This document shows, piece after piece, positions 1 to 9,216 of a stretch of DNA of 64,000 nucleotides. The stretch covers positions 1-64,000 of the forward strand of contig NZ_FTOV01000003.1 of NCBI RefSeq assembly GCF_900156825.1. Reading direction: 5' to 3'. The stretch is from Chryseobacterium gambrini. GTDB lineage: Bacteria > Bacteroidota > Bacteroidia > Flavobacteriales > Weeksellaceae. A program made the position numbers and the translations under genes. The notes under the pieces were generated by a model, which did not search any database, had not been told where the DNA came from, and was given only the letters and a program-made list of their open reading frames with translations. Position 1 is the first letter of the stretch. Every line of letters starts with the position of its first letter.

Positions 1-40
1 TCGGTGTGGTAAAAAACAAAATGGCTTATCAACCAGATTA

Positions 41-160
41 TCAAAAAAACTTTAAAATTTTAACCTGATTAATTTGCGTATTAACATAGAACATCGGGGC
101 TAAAATTAAAGTCATCAATATCAAATATTTGGATAGAAATTTAAGAAGATGCCTTTTCAA
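41..160 (-). other. Possible 5' end of a gene, open frame broken at a T7 run
   Basis: On the minus strand a frame starting with TTG at 160 (or ATG at 115) overlaps the end of the glycosyltransferase gene by about 20 bases. It encodes a basic then hydrophobic stretch (KRHLLKFLSKYLILMTLILA), like the N-terminus of a membrane protein, and stops at 41-43 just after a run of seven T. With one T fewer the frame stays open to the window edge. I see either a short spurious frame or the beginning of a larger gene in the polysaccharide operon hit by a homopolymer indel. No family recognised. Confidence 0.25.
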
Positions 161-1238
161 AAACCTGCAACAGTTTTATTTCTTCGTTTTCCCAGCATAG
201 AAGATGAGCAGCTCTTTCAAGTTCGGGAAGATAATTTTGCCTTCCTTTATCTAAAACCGATTGAATGGCAAGCGCAATATGTTCCGGCTGATGATCTTTT
301 ATAATTTCACCAATGTCAAATTGTCTTTTAATATTCTGCATTTCAGGAAGATTTGACAGAATCAGGGGAACTCTTGCCTGAATACAGTCTAAAACTTTAT
401 TAGGTAAAGAATAATAATAGCTTTCTCCCCCATTCTCTTCAATGCTCATTCCGCAGTCTGCAGTTAAAGTGATCTTTCGCAGATATTCCGGTAATAATTT
501 TCCTAAAAACTGAACCTTATGCTGAAGATTTTCCCTGATAACCAATTCTTCGTATTCTTTTTTCATCGGTCCGTCTCCTGCAATTCTAAAGATAACATCA
601 TCCAAATGTTTCATTGCCAAAATTGCCTTATCAATCCCGCGAAAAGGATTAATGACTCCCTGATAAAGAATCGTTTTCGGACGGTTTTCCGGAATTTCAC
701 CTTCAAAAACAAATTTTCTGGGTGCATTTTGAACAACAACAGGCTGAATTCCGTAGTGGGATTTAAACCAATTGGCGTATCCGGAACTTGCTGTAATCAT
801 CAATTTCAGATCAGGAATCAGCTGTCTTTCAAGATGTCGCCACAATTTTTGTGACATTTTGCCCTGAATCACAGGCATTTCGGAAAAAATTTCATGACTG
901 TCAAAAACCAACGGAATATTTAATTTTTTAGCAATTAAATAATTAGGCAGTAAAGAGTCCAGATCATTTGCAAGAAGAATCGTGTTTTTATCCGCTTTTT
1001 TCTTTAATTCCCTGTACAATTTCCAGTTGAACTCGAAATAAGCCGTTTTCAAGCTCTTTGAAATTAATTTAATCCTTGAAAAAGAATAAGGTCTGGACAT
1101 TTCTCCGGCTCCGTTCCAGTCATTCCCTATCAGATCAATCTCATAGCCTTTTTCATGTAAAGTCTTGCAAACCTTTTCGATACGCTGATCTGTATACAAA
1201 TTACTGAACGCAGAAGTAATGATTTTTCTTCGCTGCAT
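141..1238 (-). CDS. Glycosyltransferase family 4 (GT-B fold)
   Basis: A 365-residue protein with the two-domain layout of GT4 enzymes, which transfer sugars from nucleotide donors onto surface glycans on the cytoplasmic side of the membrane. The N-terminal half has an ANDLDS/FDSHEIFSE segment typical of family-4 acceptor domains. The C-terminal half has the donor-domain core: YQGVINPFRG, RIAGDGPMKKEYE, VQFLGKL and an SIEENGGESYYYSLPNKVLD stretch that takes the place of the usual EPFGLxxxE region. Its ATG shares one base with the stop codon of the upstream small membrane-protein gene, so the two are translationally coupled. The donor and acceptor cannot be told from sequence; a role in exopolysaccharide or O-antigen assembly is inference. 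Confidence 0.85.
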   Translation of the reverse strand: MQRRKIITSAFSNLYTDQRIEKVCKTLHEKGYEIDLIGNDWNGAGEMSRPYSFSRIKLISKSLKTAYFEFNWKLYRELKKKADKNTILLANDLDSLLPNYLIAKKLNIPLVFDSHEIFSEMPVIQGKMSQKLWRHLERQLIPDLKLMITASSGYANWFKSHYGIQPVVVQNAPRKFVFEGEIPENRPKTILYQGVINPFRGIDKAILAMKHLDDVIFRIAGDGPMKKEYEELVIRENLQHKVQFLGKLLPEYLRKITLTADCGMSIEENGGESYYYSLPNKVLDCIQARVPLILSNLPEMQNIKRQFDIGEIIKDHQPEHIALAIQSVLDKGRQNYLPELERAAHLLCWENEEIKLLQVFEKASS

Positions 1239-1495
1239 TATTTTTCTTTTGTCATCAGAAGATGATAAATTTGTATAAAACAGATTAATCCGTTCGGAAT
1301 AATTACCGGCCAGAGCATACCGCTGAAAATTCCGTAAATGACAAAACAGATACAGCCGATCATATTCACGATCCTTATTTTTCTAACATCTTTCAAGATG
1401 AAACTCAATACAATAAAAACAGATGCAGAATATCCTATATAACTTGCAAAATCAGAATTCATGAATAAAAATTTCGGGGAGACAAACTTAATCAT
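1238..1495 (-). CDS. Small YgjV-like inner membrane protein
   Basis: A protein of about 85 residues with three predicted membrane segments (YIGYSASVFIVLSFIL, IVNMIGCICFVIYGIFSG, PVIIPNGLICFIQIYHLL). The pattern of a first helix, a short basic KDVRKIR loop and then the G-x-x-x-F-x-x-Y helix resembles the YgjV/lipid-A-biosynthesis-like small membrane family found beside glycosyltransferase genes. The frame opens with TTG at 1501; I chose ATG at 1495, but ATG at 1462 (starting MNSDFASYIGY) is equally plausible and closer to the conserved part. Stop overlaps the downstream glycosyltransferase start (TAATG). Function unknown. Confidence 0.7.
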   Translation of the reverse strand: MIKFVSPKFLFMNSDFASYIGYSASVFIVLSFILKDVRKIRIVNMIGCICFVIYGIFSGMLWPVIIPNGLICFIQIYHLLMTKEK

Positions 1496-1614
1496 TTTCA
1501 ATAAGATAATAAAATTTTTTCTGCCATAAAGTCATTTATTGCTTTTTGGTAAAATATTTGTAATTTAGATAATGAATAAATGGCAATGTTGCTTTTATTC
1601 TAATGAGATATATT

Positions 1615-4146
1615 ATGGATTATAAGTTTTCACAAGGTTTGAGCCAGGTGTTCAAACAAAGCAAGAGCGAAGCGAAAAGGCTCAAAAGTGAATTTCTTAA
1701 TACAGAACATCTACTTTTAGGTATTATAAAAACAGAAAACTCTGCAAAAGAAATCCTTCAAAACCTTAATGCGGATCTAACACAAATCAGAAGAAAAATT
1801 GAAACTTTAAATACAGCAAGTCTAAATCCTATTTCTGAGGAGGTTACCAATATTTCTTTCACGAAGATGGCAGATCATGCCATTAAACGTGCTGAACTTG
1901 AATGCAGACAATACAAAAGCAATGAGATTAATACCGTTCATCTGCTTTTAGGCATTCTTTATAAATATGAGGACCCTACTTCAAACATATTAGGAGCTTA
2001 CGACATCGACTATGAAGGAGTTTCAAAAGAATATCAAACTATGCTTAAAAATTCCGGACAGGCTCCACAGATGAGTGCTTACGACGACGATGACGAAAGA
2101 GAGGATTTTGAGCAAATGAGAAAGCCTACAGGAAATTTAGGCTCTGCTAAAAGTAAAACACCAACATTGGATAACTTTGGTAGAGACTTAACTTCTCTGG
2201 CAAGAGACGGGAAATTAGATCCTGTTATCGGTCGTGAAAAAGAAATTGAGAGAGTTTCTCAGATCCTTTCAAGAAGAAAGAAAAACAATCCTTTGCTAAT
2301 TGGTGAACCGGGAGTTGGTAAATCTGCCATCGCGGAAGGTCTAGCTTTAAGAATTCAGCAGAAAAAAGTTTCACGAGTTCTTTACGGAAAACGAGTGATC
2401 ACTCTGGATCTTGCAAGTTTGGTTGCAGGAACAAAATACCGTGGTCAGTTTGAGGAAAGAATGAAGGCGATCATGACGGAGCTGGAGAAAAACAGAGACG
2501 TGATCTTATTCATTGATGAGCTTCACACTATTGTTGGTGCGGGTAGTTCAACAGGAAGCTTAGACGCATCCAATATGTTCAAACCGGCTTTGGCAAGAGG
2601 TGAAATTCAATGCATCGGAGCTACTACTCTGGATGAATACCGTCAGTACATTGAAAAGGACGGCGCATTAGAAAGAAGATTCCAGAAAGTAATGGTGGAA
2701 CCTACTTCTATTGACGAAACCGTTCAGATTTTAAATCAGATCAAAGATAAATACGAAGAGCACCACAATGTAATTTATACACCTGAAGCAATTGCAGCGT
2801 GTGTAAATCTTACATCAAGATATATTACAGACCGTTTCCTACCGGACAAAGCGATTGATGCGATGGACGAAGCGGGATCACGAGTGTATATTAAAAACAT
2901 GAAAGTTCCTACCGAAATCATCGATTTTGAAAAGAAAATCGAAGAAATTAAGGAATTAAAACAAAAAGCAGTAAAAGCGCAGGATTATCTGGAAGCGAGA
3001 AAACTGAAAGATGAAGAAGAAAGACTTCAGATGGAACTGAATTCTGCTCAGGATAAATGGGACAAAGATGTAAAAGAGAAAAAAGAAACCGTAACAGAGG
3101 AAAATGTAGCGGAAGTAGTTTCTATGATGAGCGGTGTTCCTGTGACCAAAGTTGGTAAAAACGAACTGGATAAACTTGCCGGAATGGATGGAAACCTGAA
3201 CGGAAAAGTAATCGGTCAGGAAGATGCGGTGAAAAAAGTTGTGAAAGCAATTCAAAGAAACAGAGCCGGTCTTAAAGATCCAAACCGTCCGATCGGTACA
3301 TTCATTTTCTTAGGAACAACAGGGGTTGGTAAAACCGAGCTGGCTAAAGTAATGGCAAGAGAACTTTTCGAATCTGATGAATCTTTGATCAGAATCGATA
3401 TGAGTGAATACATGGAGAAATTTGCCGTTTCAAGATTGGTAGGTGCGCCTCCTGGATACGTTGGATATGAGGAAGGCGGACAATTAACAGAAGCGGTAAG
3501 AAGAAAACCTTATGCTGTGGTTCTTTTAGATGAGATTGAAAAAGCACATCCTGATGTATTCAATATTTTGCTGCAAATCTTAGATGAAGGTCACGTTACA
3601 GACAGTTTAGGAAGAAAAATCGATTTCAGAAATACGATTATCATTCTTACTTCAAACATCGGTACAAGAGATCTTAAAGATTTCGGTGATGGTGTCGGAT
3701 TCGGAACTTCTGCGAAAAAATCAACAACAGATTCCAGAGCAAGAAGTACGATTGAAAATGCGCTTAAAAAAGCATTCTCACCAGAATTCCTGAACAGAAT
3801 TGATGATATCGTTATCTTTAATTCTCTTGAAAAAGAAGACATAAAGAAAATCATTGATCTTGAACTGAACAAATTGTATTCAAGACTTGAAAAATTAGGA
3901 TATAAAGTAGAACTGACAGAAGAAGCAAAAGACTTTATTTCTGAAAAAGGATGGGATAAGGATTTCGGAGCAAGACCATTAAAAAGAGCGATCCAGAAAT
4001 ACATTGAAGATTTATTGGCAGAAATGCTCGTAAACAAACAATTAACAGAAGGAGAAACCGTAGTTCTTGATCTGAATGAAGCGAAAGACGGTTTGGCAGG
4101 GAAAACTTCAAAGCCGAAGAAATCTGCCGCAGAGAAGTCTTCTTAA
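1615..4146 (+). CDS. clpC: ATP-dependent Clp protease ATP-binding subunit ClpC
   Basis: AAA+ unfoldase of 843 residues that feeds proteins into the ClpP peptidase. In order: a double Clp-N repeat (about 1-150), a linker rich in Asp/Glu, first AAA module with Walker A GEPGVGKS near residue 233 and Walker B VILFIDELH, a middle domain with coiled-coil character (KIEEIKELKQKAVKAQDYLE onward), then a second AAA module with Walker A GTTGVGKT near 567, Walker B AVVLLDEIE, and a GVGFG loop near 693 that matches the ClpP-docking loop. Presence of that loop and of a short middle domain argues for ClpC rather than ClpB. ATG at 1615 (MDYKFSQGLSQ) is preferred over the in-frame ATG at 1603 because family members begin there. 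The C-terminus has a Lys/Ser-rich tail. Followed by a strong terminator. Confidence 0.97.
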   Translation: MDYKFSQGLSQVFKQSKSEAKRLKSEFLNTEHLLLGIIKTENSAKEILQNLNADLTQIRRKIETLNTASLNPISEEVTNISFTKMADHAIKRAELECRQYKSNEINTVHLLLGILYKYEDPTSNILGAYDIDYEGVSKEYQTMLKNSGQAPQMSAYDDDDEREDFEQMRKPTGNLGSAKSKTPTLDNFGRDLTSLARDGKLDPVIGREKEIERVSQILSRRKKNNPLLIGEPGVGKSAIAEGLALRIQQKKVSRVLYGKRVITLDLASLVAGTKYRGQFEERMKAIMTELEKNRDVILFIDELHTIVGAGSSTGSLDASNMFKPALARGEIQCIGATTLDEYRQYIEKDGALERRFQKVMVEPTSIDETVQILNQIKDKYEEHHNVIYTPEAIAACVNLTSRYITDRFLPDKAIDAMDEAGSRVYIKNMKVPTEIIDFEKKIEEIKELKQKAVKAQDYLEARKLKDEEERLQMELNSAQDKWDKDVKEKKETVTEENVAEVVSMMSGVPVTKVGKNELDKLAGMDGNLNGKVIGQEDAVKKVVKAIQRNRAGLKDPNRPIGTFIFLGTTGVGKTELAKVMARELFESDESLIRIDMSEYMEKFAVSRLVGAPPGYVGYEEGGQLTEAVRRKPYAVVLLDEIEKAHPDVFNILLQILDEGHVTDSLGRKIDFRNTIIILTSNIGTRDLKDFGDGVGFGTSAKKSTTDSRARSTIENALKKAFSPEFLNRIDDIVIFNSLEKEDIKKIIDLELNKLYSRLEKLGYKVELTEEAKDFISEKGWDKDFGARPLKRAIQKYIEDLLAEMLVNKQLTEGETVVLDLNEAKDGLAGKTSKPKKSAAEKSS

Positions 4147-4171
4147 TCGTAAGTAAATAATTTAATATAAT

Positions 4172-4205
4172 AAAAAAGCATCGGAAGCTTTCCGATGCTT
4201 TTTTA
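4172..4205 (+). terminator. Rho-independent terminator after clpC
   Basis: Perfect stem GCATCGGAA/TTCCGATGC with a 3-base loop, flanked by A and T runs, 25 bases after the clpC stop. A-run on the left and T-run on the right make it usable in both directions. Confidence 0.9.
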
Positions 4206-4346
4206 TTTGTTAGTTTTTATTCTAATTCTGTAGTGCTTATTTGTTAAAAAATTTGTCCGTTTGCGTTTAAATTTTATTCGCGCAGATTTTGCAGATGTCG
4301 CTGATCTGAATGTAGTGATCTTAAACCGCACCTTTCAGAATACAAA

Positions 4347-4874
4347 CTAAAGCCCCACCACAAATCCTATATTCGGAACTAAGCCACTTGAGAAAATACT
4401 CGAATTTTCTTTCCATAAAACATTATACATCAAGCCAAGCTGTAAATAAGAATTATTCCCGATTCTCTGCATATAACCGCCGCCAAGATACAATGCATCT
4501 TCGTCTGCATTAGCTTTAAAATCATAAAATTTGTCTTTATAATTGATGAAATAATGCTGATAATTGGCACTTACGAAAAACGTTCTTGCAATATAATAAT
4601 TCAGAAAAGGACCAACTCCGAACATCGTAGAACTGTAAGCATTTGATTTCTGCCAAGAAATACTCCCCAAAACACCGCCTTCAAGATCCTCCGTAAGTCG
4701 GTAACCCACTCTTGGAGCCGCTGAAAGATTAAAGTAATTGTTACTTCCGAAACCAAAGCCGATTCCGCCGCCGAAAGTCCAGCGATTGTTATTTTCAGGA
4801 GAAGCATTTACAGCAACCTGAGAAAATAGCAAGCCTGAACATGAAACACATAAAGAAATAATCAGTTTTTTCAT
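4347..4874 (-). CDS. Outer-membrane beta-barrel protein, function unknown
   Basis: A 175-residue exported protein. The start is set at ATG 4874 (MKKLIISLCVSCSGLLFSQ), which gives a standard Sec signal peptide cut after FSQ; the frame also reads upstream to 4910. The mature part has alternating hydrophobic/polar strands rich in Gly, Tyr and Asn (WTFGGGIGFGFGSNNYFNLS, YYIARTFFVSANYQHYF, YLQLGLMYNVLW) and ends in a hydrophobic strand VPNIGFVVGL, as expected of an 8-strand OmpA/OmpW-like barrel in the outer membrane. Monocistronic, divergent from mnmA and separated from it by 117 bases. No specific ligand or partner can be named. Confidence 0.75.
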   Translation of the reverse strand: MKKLIISLCVSCSGLLFSQVAVNASPENNNRWTFGGGIGFGFGSNNYFNLSAAPRVGYRLTEDLEGGVLGSISWQKSNAYSSTMFGVGPFLNYYIARTFFVSANYQHYFINYKDKFYDFKANADEDALYLGGGYMQRIGNNSYLQLGLMYNVLWKENSSIFSSGLVPNIGFVVGL

Positions 4875-4933
4875 ATTTAAATTGTTTTTATCGATGTCTA
4901 AAATTATCACTTTTTTACGAATCTTTTTAATTG

Positions 4934-4941
4934 TATTTTTG
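4934..4941 (+). promoter_or_regulatory. Probable -7 element upstream of mnmA
   Basis: TATTTTTG matches the Bacteroidota sigma-A -7 motif TAnnTTTG, about 50 bases before the mnmA start. I see no convincing TTG at the expected -33 distance, so only the -7 box is claimed. Confidence 0.45.
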
Positions 4942-4991
4942 CAGCGTCAAACTAAGAACTCCCGTTAAGAGTTTCGTAAAATTGAAATAAC

Positions 4992-6179
4992 ATGAAAGTA
5001 GTAGTAGGATTATCCGGAGGTGTGGATTCCAGTGTTACAGCGTATCTGCTGCAACAGCAAGGTCATGAAGTGGTGGCTTTGTTTATGAGAAACTGGAACG
5101 ATGCTTCGGTAACGCTGGAAGATGAATGTCCGTGGATCGAGGACAGCAATGATGCCTTAATGGTGGCTCAAAAACTTGGAATTCCGTTTCAGGTGATCGA
5201 TATGAGCGATCTGTACAAGGAAAGAATCGTAGATTATATGTTCGACGAATATCAGAAAGGAAGAACTCCAAATCCTGATGTTCTGTGCAACAGGGAAGTA
5301 AAATTTGATGTTTTTATGAAGACGGCAATGTCTTTGGGCGCAGATAAAGTCGCAACCGGACATTACGCAAGAGTAGATTCAACTATCGATGAAAACGGTA
5401 AGGAAATTTTCCATCTTCTTGCCGGAAAAGATAACAATAAAGACCAGTCCTACTTCTTATGTCAGCTAAGTCAGGATCAGTTGTCCAAAGCATTATTTCC
5501 GATTGGAGAGCTTACAAAACCTCAGGTTAGAGAAATTGCTAAAGAAATCGGCTTGGTAACGGCAGATAAAAAAGATTCTCAGGGATTGTGTTTTATCGGA
5601 AAAGTAAGTTTACCGCAATTCTTACAGCAGCAATTGGTTCCAAAAGAAGGCGAAATCATAGAAATTTTCAAAGATTCTCCCCTTTTTGCTGAAGAAATGC
5701 CTGAATTTTCGTCAAAACAGGAAGAATTGGAATACCTCAGCCGAAAAATCAATTACAAAAAGACAGACGGTAAAGTTATCGGAAAACATCAGGGAGCTCA
5801 GTTTTTCACGATCGGACAAAGCAAAGGACTTGGAATCGGCGGACATAAAGAAAGCTGTTTTATCATCTCCAGAGACATGGAAAATAATATTCTTTTCGTG
5901 GGAGAAGGACATCAGTTTCCGGGACTGCTTAAAAGAGCCTTAAAAATTGATAATTCTGAACTGCACTGGGTTCGTGAAGATCTGAGACTGAAAAACGGAG
6001 AATCGATGGAAGTAATGGCAAGATTCAGATACAGACAGCCATTGCAGAAAGCAACTTTATATCAGTTTGAAGAAGGATTCTATGTGGAATTTGAAGAACC
6101 GCAGTCTGCCATTGCAGAAGGACAGTTTGCATCGTGGTACATCGGCGAAGAACTGATCGGAAGCGGAGTTATTTCCTAA
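4992..6179 (+). CDS. mnmA: tRNA-specific 2-thiouridylase MnmA
   Basis: A 395-residue enzyme that thiolates U34 of tRNA Lys, Glu and Gln using persulfide sulfur and ATP. The PP-loop GLSGGVDSS lies at residues 6-14. The two catalytic cysteines are visible: C99 in [12 protein letters not shown] and C200 in DSQGLCFIG. The GHYAR motif (123-127) and the C-terminal beta-barrel domain with GQFASWY are intact. Between about 225 and 260 there is an insertion ([20 protein letters not shown]) not present in the E. coli enzyme; I believe it is common in Bacteroidota. The gene stands alone, with a terminator 25 bases after the stop. Note that mnmG, which modifies the same wobble uridine, is also in this window. 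Confidence 0.97.
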   Translation: MKVVVGLSGGVDSSVTAYLLQQQGHEVVALFMRNWNDASVTLEDECPWIEDSNDALMVAQKLGIPFQVIDMSDLYKERIVDYMFDEYQKGRTPNPDVLCNREVKFDVFMKTAMSLGADKVATGHYARVDSTIDENGKEIFHLLAGKDNNKDQSYFLCQLSQDQLSKALFPIGELTKPQVREIAKEIGLVTADKKDSQGLCFIGKVSLPQFLQQQLVPKEGEIIEIFKDSPLFAEEMPEFSSKQEELEYLSRKINYKKTDGKVIGKHQGAQFFTIGQSKGLGIGGHKESCFIISRDMENNILFVGEGHQFPGLLKRALKIDNSELHWVREDLRLKNGESMEVMARFRYRQPLQKATLYQFEEGFYVEFEEPQSAIAEGQFASWYIGEELIGSGVIS

Positions 6180-6201
6180 AATAAATCTTATCTAAATAAT
6201 A

Positions 6202-6231
6202 ATCCCGAAGCGTTTTAGTTTCGGGTTTTTT
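6202..6231 (+). terminator. Terminator after mnmA
   Basis: CCCGAA (6204-6209) pairs with TTCGGG (6220-6225), followed by a T-rich tract. Confidence 0.8.
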
Positions 6232-6251
6232 GTTTGAAAAAACATCAATTT

Positions 6252-6602
6252 CTATTTCATTTTATGGTTTACATAGAACAAATTAAGAAACACAGATACA
6301 ATAATTTCCAATATTAAAATCATCATTAAATAACCGATTGGTTTTCCTAAGAAAATTCCTCTGGCTAATTTTACCACTCCCAATAGAAATATAGAAATCA
6401 GGAAGTAAAAAGTTGTTTTCGAAATGGTTTCTCCAAAAAATTTCAGCGCAAAAACAGAGGCATAAAATCCAAGGACGAGAATGAAATAGAATTTGAGAAA
6501 ATAGTGTGCTTTCAAAGAAATCGGATCTAAAGTATGGTTGATTGCAATAAGCCAGATCAGACTTATGAGCACAGGAATTGTGTGGATAAGGATTTTTTTC
6601 AT
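6252..6602 (-). CDS. Small multi-spanning membrane protein, unknown
   Basis: A protein of 116 residues starting at ATG 6602 (MKKILIHTIPVLISLIWL). The upstream open frame to 6779 is an Ala/Glu-rich shadow of the neighbouring Gly/Cys-rich gene and is not included. Four hydrophobic segments are visible (IPVLISLIWLIAI, FYFILVLGFYASVFAL, FYFLISIFLLGVVKLA, LMMILILEIIVSVFLNLFYV), consistent with an integral inner-membrane protein. It begins 16 bases after the stop of the GRDP-like gene, so the two probably form one transcript. No family recognised. Confidence 0.65.
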   Translation of the reverse strand: MKKILIHTIPVLISLIWLIAINHTLDPISLKAHYFLKFYFILVLGFYASVFALKFFGETISKTTFYFLISIFLLGVVKLARGIFLGKPIGYLMMILILEIIVSVFLNLFYVNHKMK

Positions 6603-6618
6603 GTGTATTGTATTTCGG

Positions 6619-7380
6619 TTAATCTCCTCCACCTCCGCAACCACCGCATCCGCTTCCACAACTGCTTCCGCAGGAACTGCCGCAACCAGAACCTCCGTCG
6701 CTGTGTGAACTGTCGCTTCCGCAGGTGTAGAAAAAGCCGCCGTCACTTCCGTTATCTCTATTGTCTTTATTGGATGCATTATTTGTACTGAATGCTTTTA
6801 TAATCATTACGATCAGCACGAAGACGAAAATAAGAGTCAGGAATATTCCCCAACCTCCGTTATTGTTTTCCATACAGGAATAGATCACCAAAGAACTGCT
6901 TAAAAGAATAAAAATTTTAACAAAAGGCGATATTTTTCTCTTTTTTGAAGGAATTTGAGTCGATTTCCAGATATCTTTCGGCGGTTCCTGCTCAAATATT
7001 TTCTCATAATTTTCTAAAGTTTCCGCAAACCAGCTTTTATGTTTTTCATTTTCGCTTTCTCCGCCTTGTGATGGTTGATGATGCAGTTTCTGCTGCAAAA
7101 CTTCGGGACAGAATTCTTCCCAGTAGTTTTGTGTGTAAATGAGATGCATATGCCATACTTTGTCTATAATTTCACTTGGCGAAGCACCATTTGGAAGTTT
7201 ACAGCAGAGGTATACGAATTTTTTGTATTCATCAATTGCTTTTCGGGTAAATGTTTCTGTCCAGTTTTCTTCTTTTGCCAGTTTCTTTGAGAAAGGAAAA
7301 TTGGCAGCAGATTCATCCAATGAGAATTCCTGAAGCCTGTTCCAGAGAGGATCGTTTTGTAATACCATTTTTGTTTCCAT
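6619..7380 (-). CDS. GRDP-like membrane protein with Gly/Cys-rich tail
   Basis: A 253-residue protein. The N-terminal 110 residues resemble the glycine-rich-domain-protein (GRDP/DUF1399, TIGR04222-neighbour) module: the segment SEIIDKVWHMHLIYTQNYWE carries the conserved W-H-x-H-L and Y-T-x-x-Y-W-E pattern. A membrane segment follows (about 150-170, FVKIFILLSSSLVIYSC) and a second one (GIFLTLIFVFVLIVMIIKAF). The C-terminal 50 residues are Ser/Gly/Cys-rich with repeated GSGCGSSCGSSCG units ending CGGCGGGGD. This tail is typical of TIGR04222-type proteins, whose function is unknown; metal binding or disulfide cross-linking is only a guess. Divergently transcribed from the gene at 7493 and probably co-transcribed with the small membrane protein downstream. 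Confidence 0.75.
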   Translation of the reverse strand: METKMVLQNDPLWNRLQEFSLDESAANFPFSKKLAKEENWTETFTRKAIDEYKKFVYLCCKLPNGASPSEIIDKVWHMHLIYTQNYWEEFCPEVLQQKLHHQPSQGGESENEKHKSWFAETLENYEKIFEQEPPKDIWKSTQIPSKKRKISPFVKIFILLSSSLVIYSCMENNNGGWGIFLTLIFVFVLIVMIIKAFSTNNASNKDNRDNGSDGGFFYTCGSDSSHSDGGSGCGSSCGSSCGSGCGGCGGGGD

Positions 7381-7492
7381 TGTTTTAACTTTTAATTTCT
7401 ACTCAAATAACGTTCGATCTTGAGATATAAAAGTCTTGCAACAGTCTCATTTAGTTTTAAAATTATCTTATATTAGTCTTATAAATTGAAAG

Positions 7493-8389
7493 ATGAGAAA
7501 AGAAGATATACTACACATAGAAAAACTGATGAATTTTCTGGCGTTGCATTTCCTTAAGAAACCTCATTGGGAAGATGTCTCCAAAACAGAATGGTGTTAC
7601 ATTGTTGCAGAACTTAATGATCTGATTATTCAGGAAACCTCAGAGAACAACAGTAAAAAAAGCCCGGATCTTTTAGGCTCCAATTACCTTTATGAACATT
7701 TGATTATAAACAAATTAAAGAAATATCACCAGAATGAAAATGCGATATTAAGCAAGCCGAATCTTGCCAAACTCAGCATGATTGTTAAAGTTTTGGGATA
7801 TTCGAGTTATATCGATTTTATCAACTCCAATACGGAATCATTCAATTTTAATGATCTGAGAATTGATATGAATAATGTAAAGCCAAACACCGCTTTGCTG
7901 GACCGTCTTGTCGGCTGTTGGTATTCCTACAACAGAAATCTTCCGGAAAATCCTTTACAGGCAAAAGAAGACCGGATCTGGCGCTCTGCAACGGAAATCT
8001 ACAAATCTGAAACTTCCGGAGAATATTTCGTCGAAAGAAGCGGCGGCGACCGTCATAAATATTTTGGAAAAATAACAGCCTATTCCGATTATGTCTTTAT
8101 CATCATGAACAGCAATACGTTCATCCGGCAGCGTCATTTTATCTCAAGAATAAAAGACATCAAGGAAAAGCTGAAAAATCCAGAGTATAAGCTCCATGAG
8201 TTGCATTTTATAAGTACGTGTATCAGTTTTAATCAGGAACCGATTGCCCTTTTCGAAATTTTCCAGAAAGCAGACCGGAAAACCTTTATTTCAGACTCCA
8301 TCAGTTTTCCGATCGACAGCGATGAAATTCCGAAATCGATTATCAAACAGCTTGAAGACACGGAATCTAACCGTATCGATTACAGGTAG
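7493..8389 (+). CDS. Hypothetical cytosolic protein (298 aa)
   Basis: No signal peptide or membrane segment. The N-terminal 110 residues look all-helical, with a segment (LSKPNLAKLSMIVKVLGYSSYIDFINSN) that resembles the N-terminal module found in some Bacteroidota regulatory or effector proteins. The C-terminal half is a mixed alpha/beta domain opening with LVGCWYSYNRN and containing paired strands around GEYFVERSGGDRHKYFGKIT and DYVFIIMNS. I do not recognise a catalytic motif. It starts 112 bases from the divergent GRDP-like gene and runs tail to tail with the LytTR regulator, 26 bases apart. Its function cannot be assigned. Confidence 0.7.
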   Translation: MRKEDILHIEKLMNFLALHFLKKPHWEDVSKTEWCYIVAELNDLIIQETSENNSKKSPDLLGSNYLYEHLIINKLKKYHQNENAILSKPNLAKLSMIVKVLGYSSYIDFINSNTESFNFNDLRIDMNNVKPNTALLDRLVGCWYSYNRNLPENPLQAKEDRIWRSATEIYKSETSGEYFVERSGGDRHKYFGKITAYSDYVFIIMNSNTFIRQRHFISRIKDIKEKLKNPEYKLHELHFISTCISFNQEPIALFEIFQKADRKTFISDSISFPIDSDEIPKSIIKQLEDTESNRIDYR

Positions 8390-8415
8390 TTGATCATAGT
8401 TGATAGTTTTGGGTT

Positions 8416-9159
8416 TTAACTTACCAACCAGTCTTTAAAATCTTTTACACGGTCGCGACTTACGGTAATTTCTTCCTGTGGCTGAAATTCCACTTCAACC
8501 TTGTAATTGGGTGAAGTGTGGATGTTTTTAATGTAATCTGAACTGATGATAAACTGCCGGTTTACGCGGAAGAATTTCTTTTCATCCAGCACTTCTTCCA
8601 GTTCGTCCAGTGTGAAATCCGAAGGATATGTTCTTTCCTGAGTCTGTAAATAAACAATTTTATTTTCGCTGAAAAAACAGCTTACTTCATGCGTCTGAAC
8701 AATTTTCAGGTTGTACCCGATCTTTACTAAAATTCTGGAAAGCGTACTTTTCTCTTTTTTAATTAATTCTTTAATTTCCTGTGAATTGACGGAATTATCT
8801 GAAGGAATAAATGATTTGAATTTCTCAATTGCTCCGGCAAGATCTTCATCTAAAATCGGCTTCAGAAGATAATCGATGCTGTTCAGTTTGAATGCTTTCA
8901 GAGTGTACTGATCAAAAGCTGTCGTGTAAATGATAAACCCTTTTGTCGGAACTTTTTCAAAAATATCGAAAGACAGACCGTCTCCCAGAACAATGTCTGA
9001 AAAGATGAGCTGTGGATGTTCATTTTCCGAAAACCACTGTACTCCTTCTTCTACGGATTCTATTTTTGCAACGATCTCTATTTCAGGAAATTCGTTAAGC
9101 ATTCTTTCCAGTTTCCTTGAAGCGGGTTTTTCGTCTTCGATAATAACAGTTTTGATCAT
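8416..9159 (-). CDS. LytTR-family response regulator
   Basis: A 247-residue two-component regulator. The receiver domain (1-120) has the acidic pair in IIEDEKPA, the phospho-acceptor D55 in LIFSDIVLGD, T in IIYTTAF and K in YLLKPI. The C-terminal half (about 150-245) is a LytTR DNA-binding domain, with the motif FRVNRQFIISSDYIKNI and the final TVSRDRVKDFKDWL. It lies downstream of the LytS-type sensor kinase gene at 11272-12594 in the same orientation, separated by 2TM-domain genes and an Icmt-like gene, so it is the likely partner of that kinase (inference from context). Start ATG at 9159 is the only one compatible with a complete receiver. Confidence 0.92.
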   Translation of the reverse strand: MIKTVIIEDEKPASRKLERMLNEFPEIEIVAKIESVEEGVQWFSENEHPQLIFSDIVLGDGLSFDIFEKVPTKGFIIYTTAFDQYTLKAFKLNSIDYLLKPILDEDLAGAIEKFKSFIPSDNSVNSQEIKELIKKEKSTLSRILVKIGYNLKIVQTHEVSCFFSENKIVYLQTQERTYPSDFTLDELEEVLDEKKFFRVNRQFIISSDYIKNIHTSPNYKVEVEFQPQEEITVSRDRVKDFKDWLVS

Positions 9160-9216
9160 TGAGTTCCTGTTTTAGTTTTATAATTTCGAAATAAAAGTAA
9201 TCAAAAATTGTCAGTT

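Noticed and set aside
519..854. A 111-codon plus frame inside the glycosyltransferase gene
   Set aside because: Antisense shadow of a clear coding frame, no domain.
3591..4037. A 148-codon minus frame inside clpC
   Set aside because: Shadow of the conserved second AAA module.
6603..6779. N-terminal extension of the small membrane protein at 6252
   Set aside because: Ala/Glu-rich reading of the Gly/Cys-rich gene in another phase; a normal start exists at 6602.
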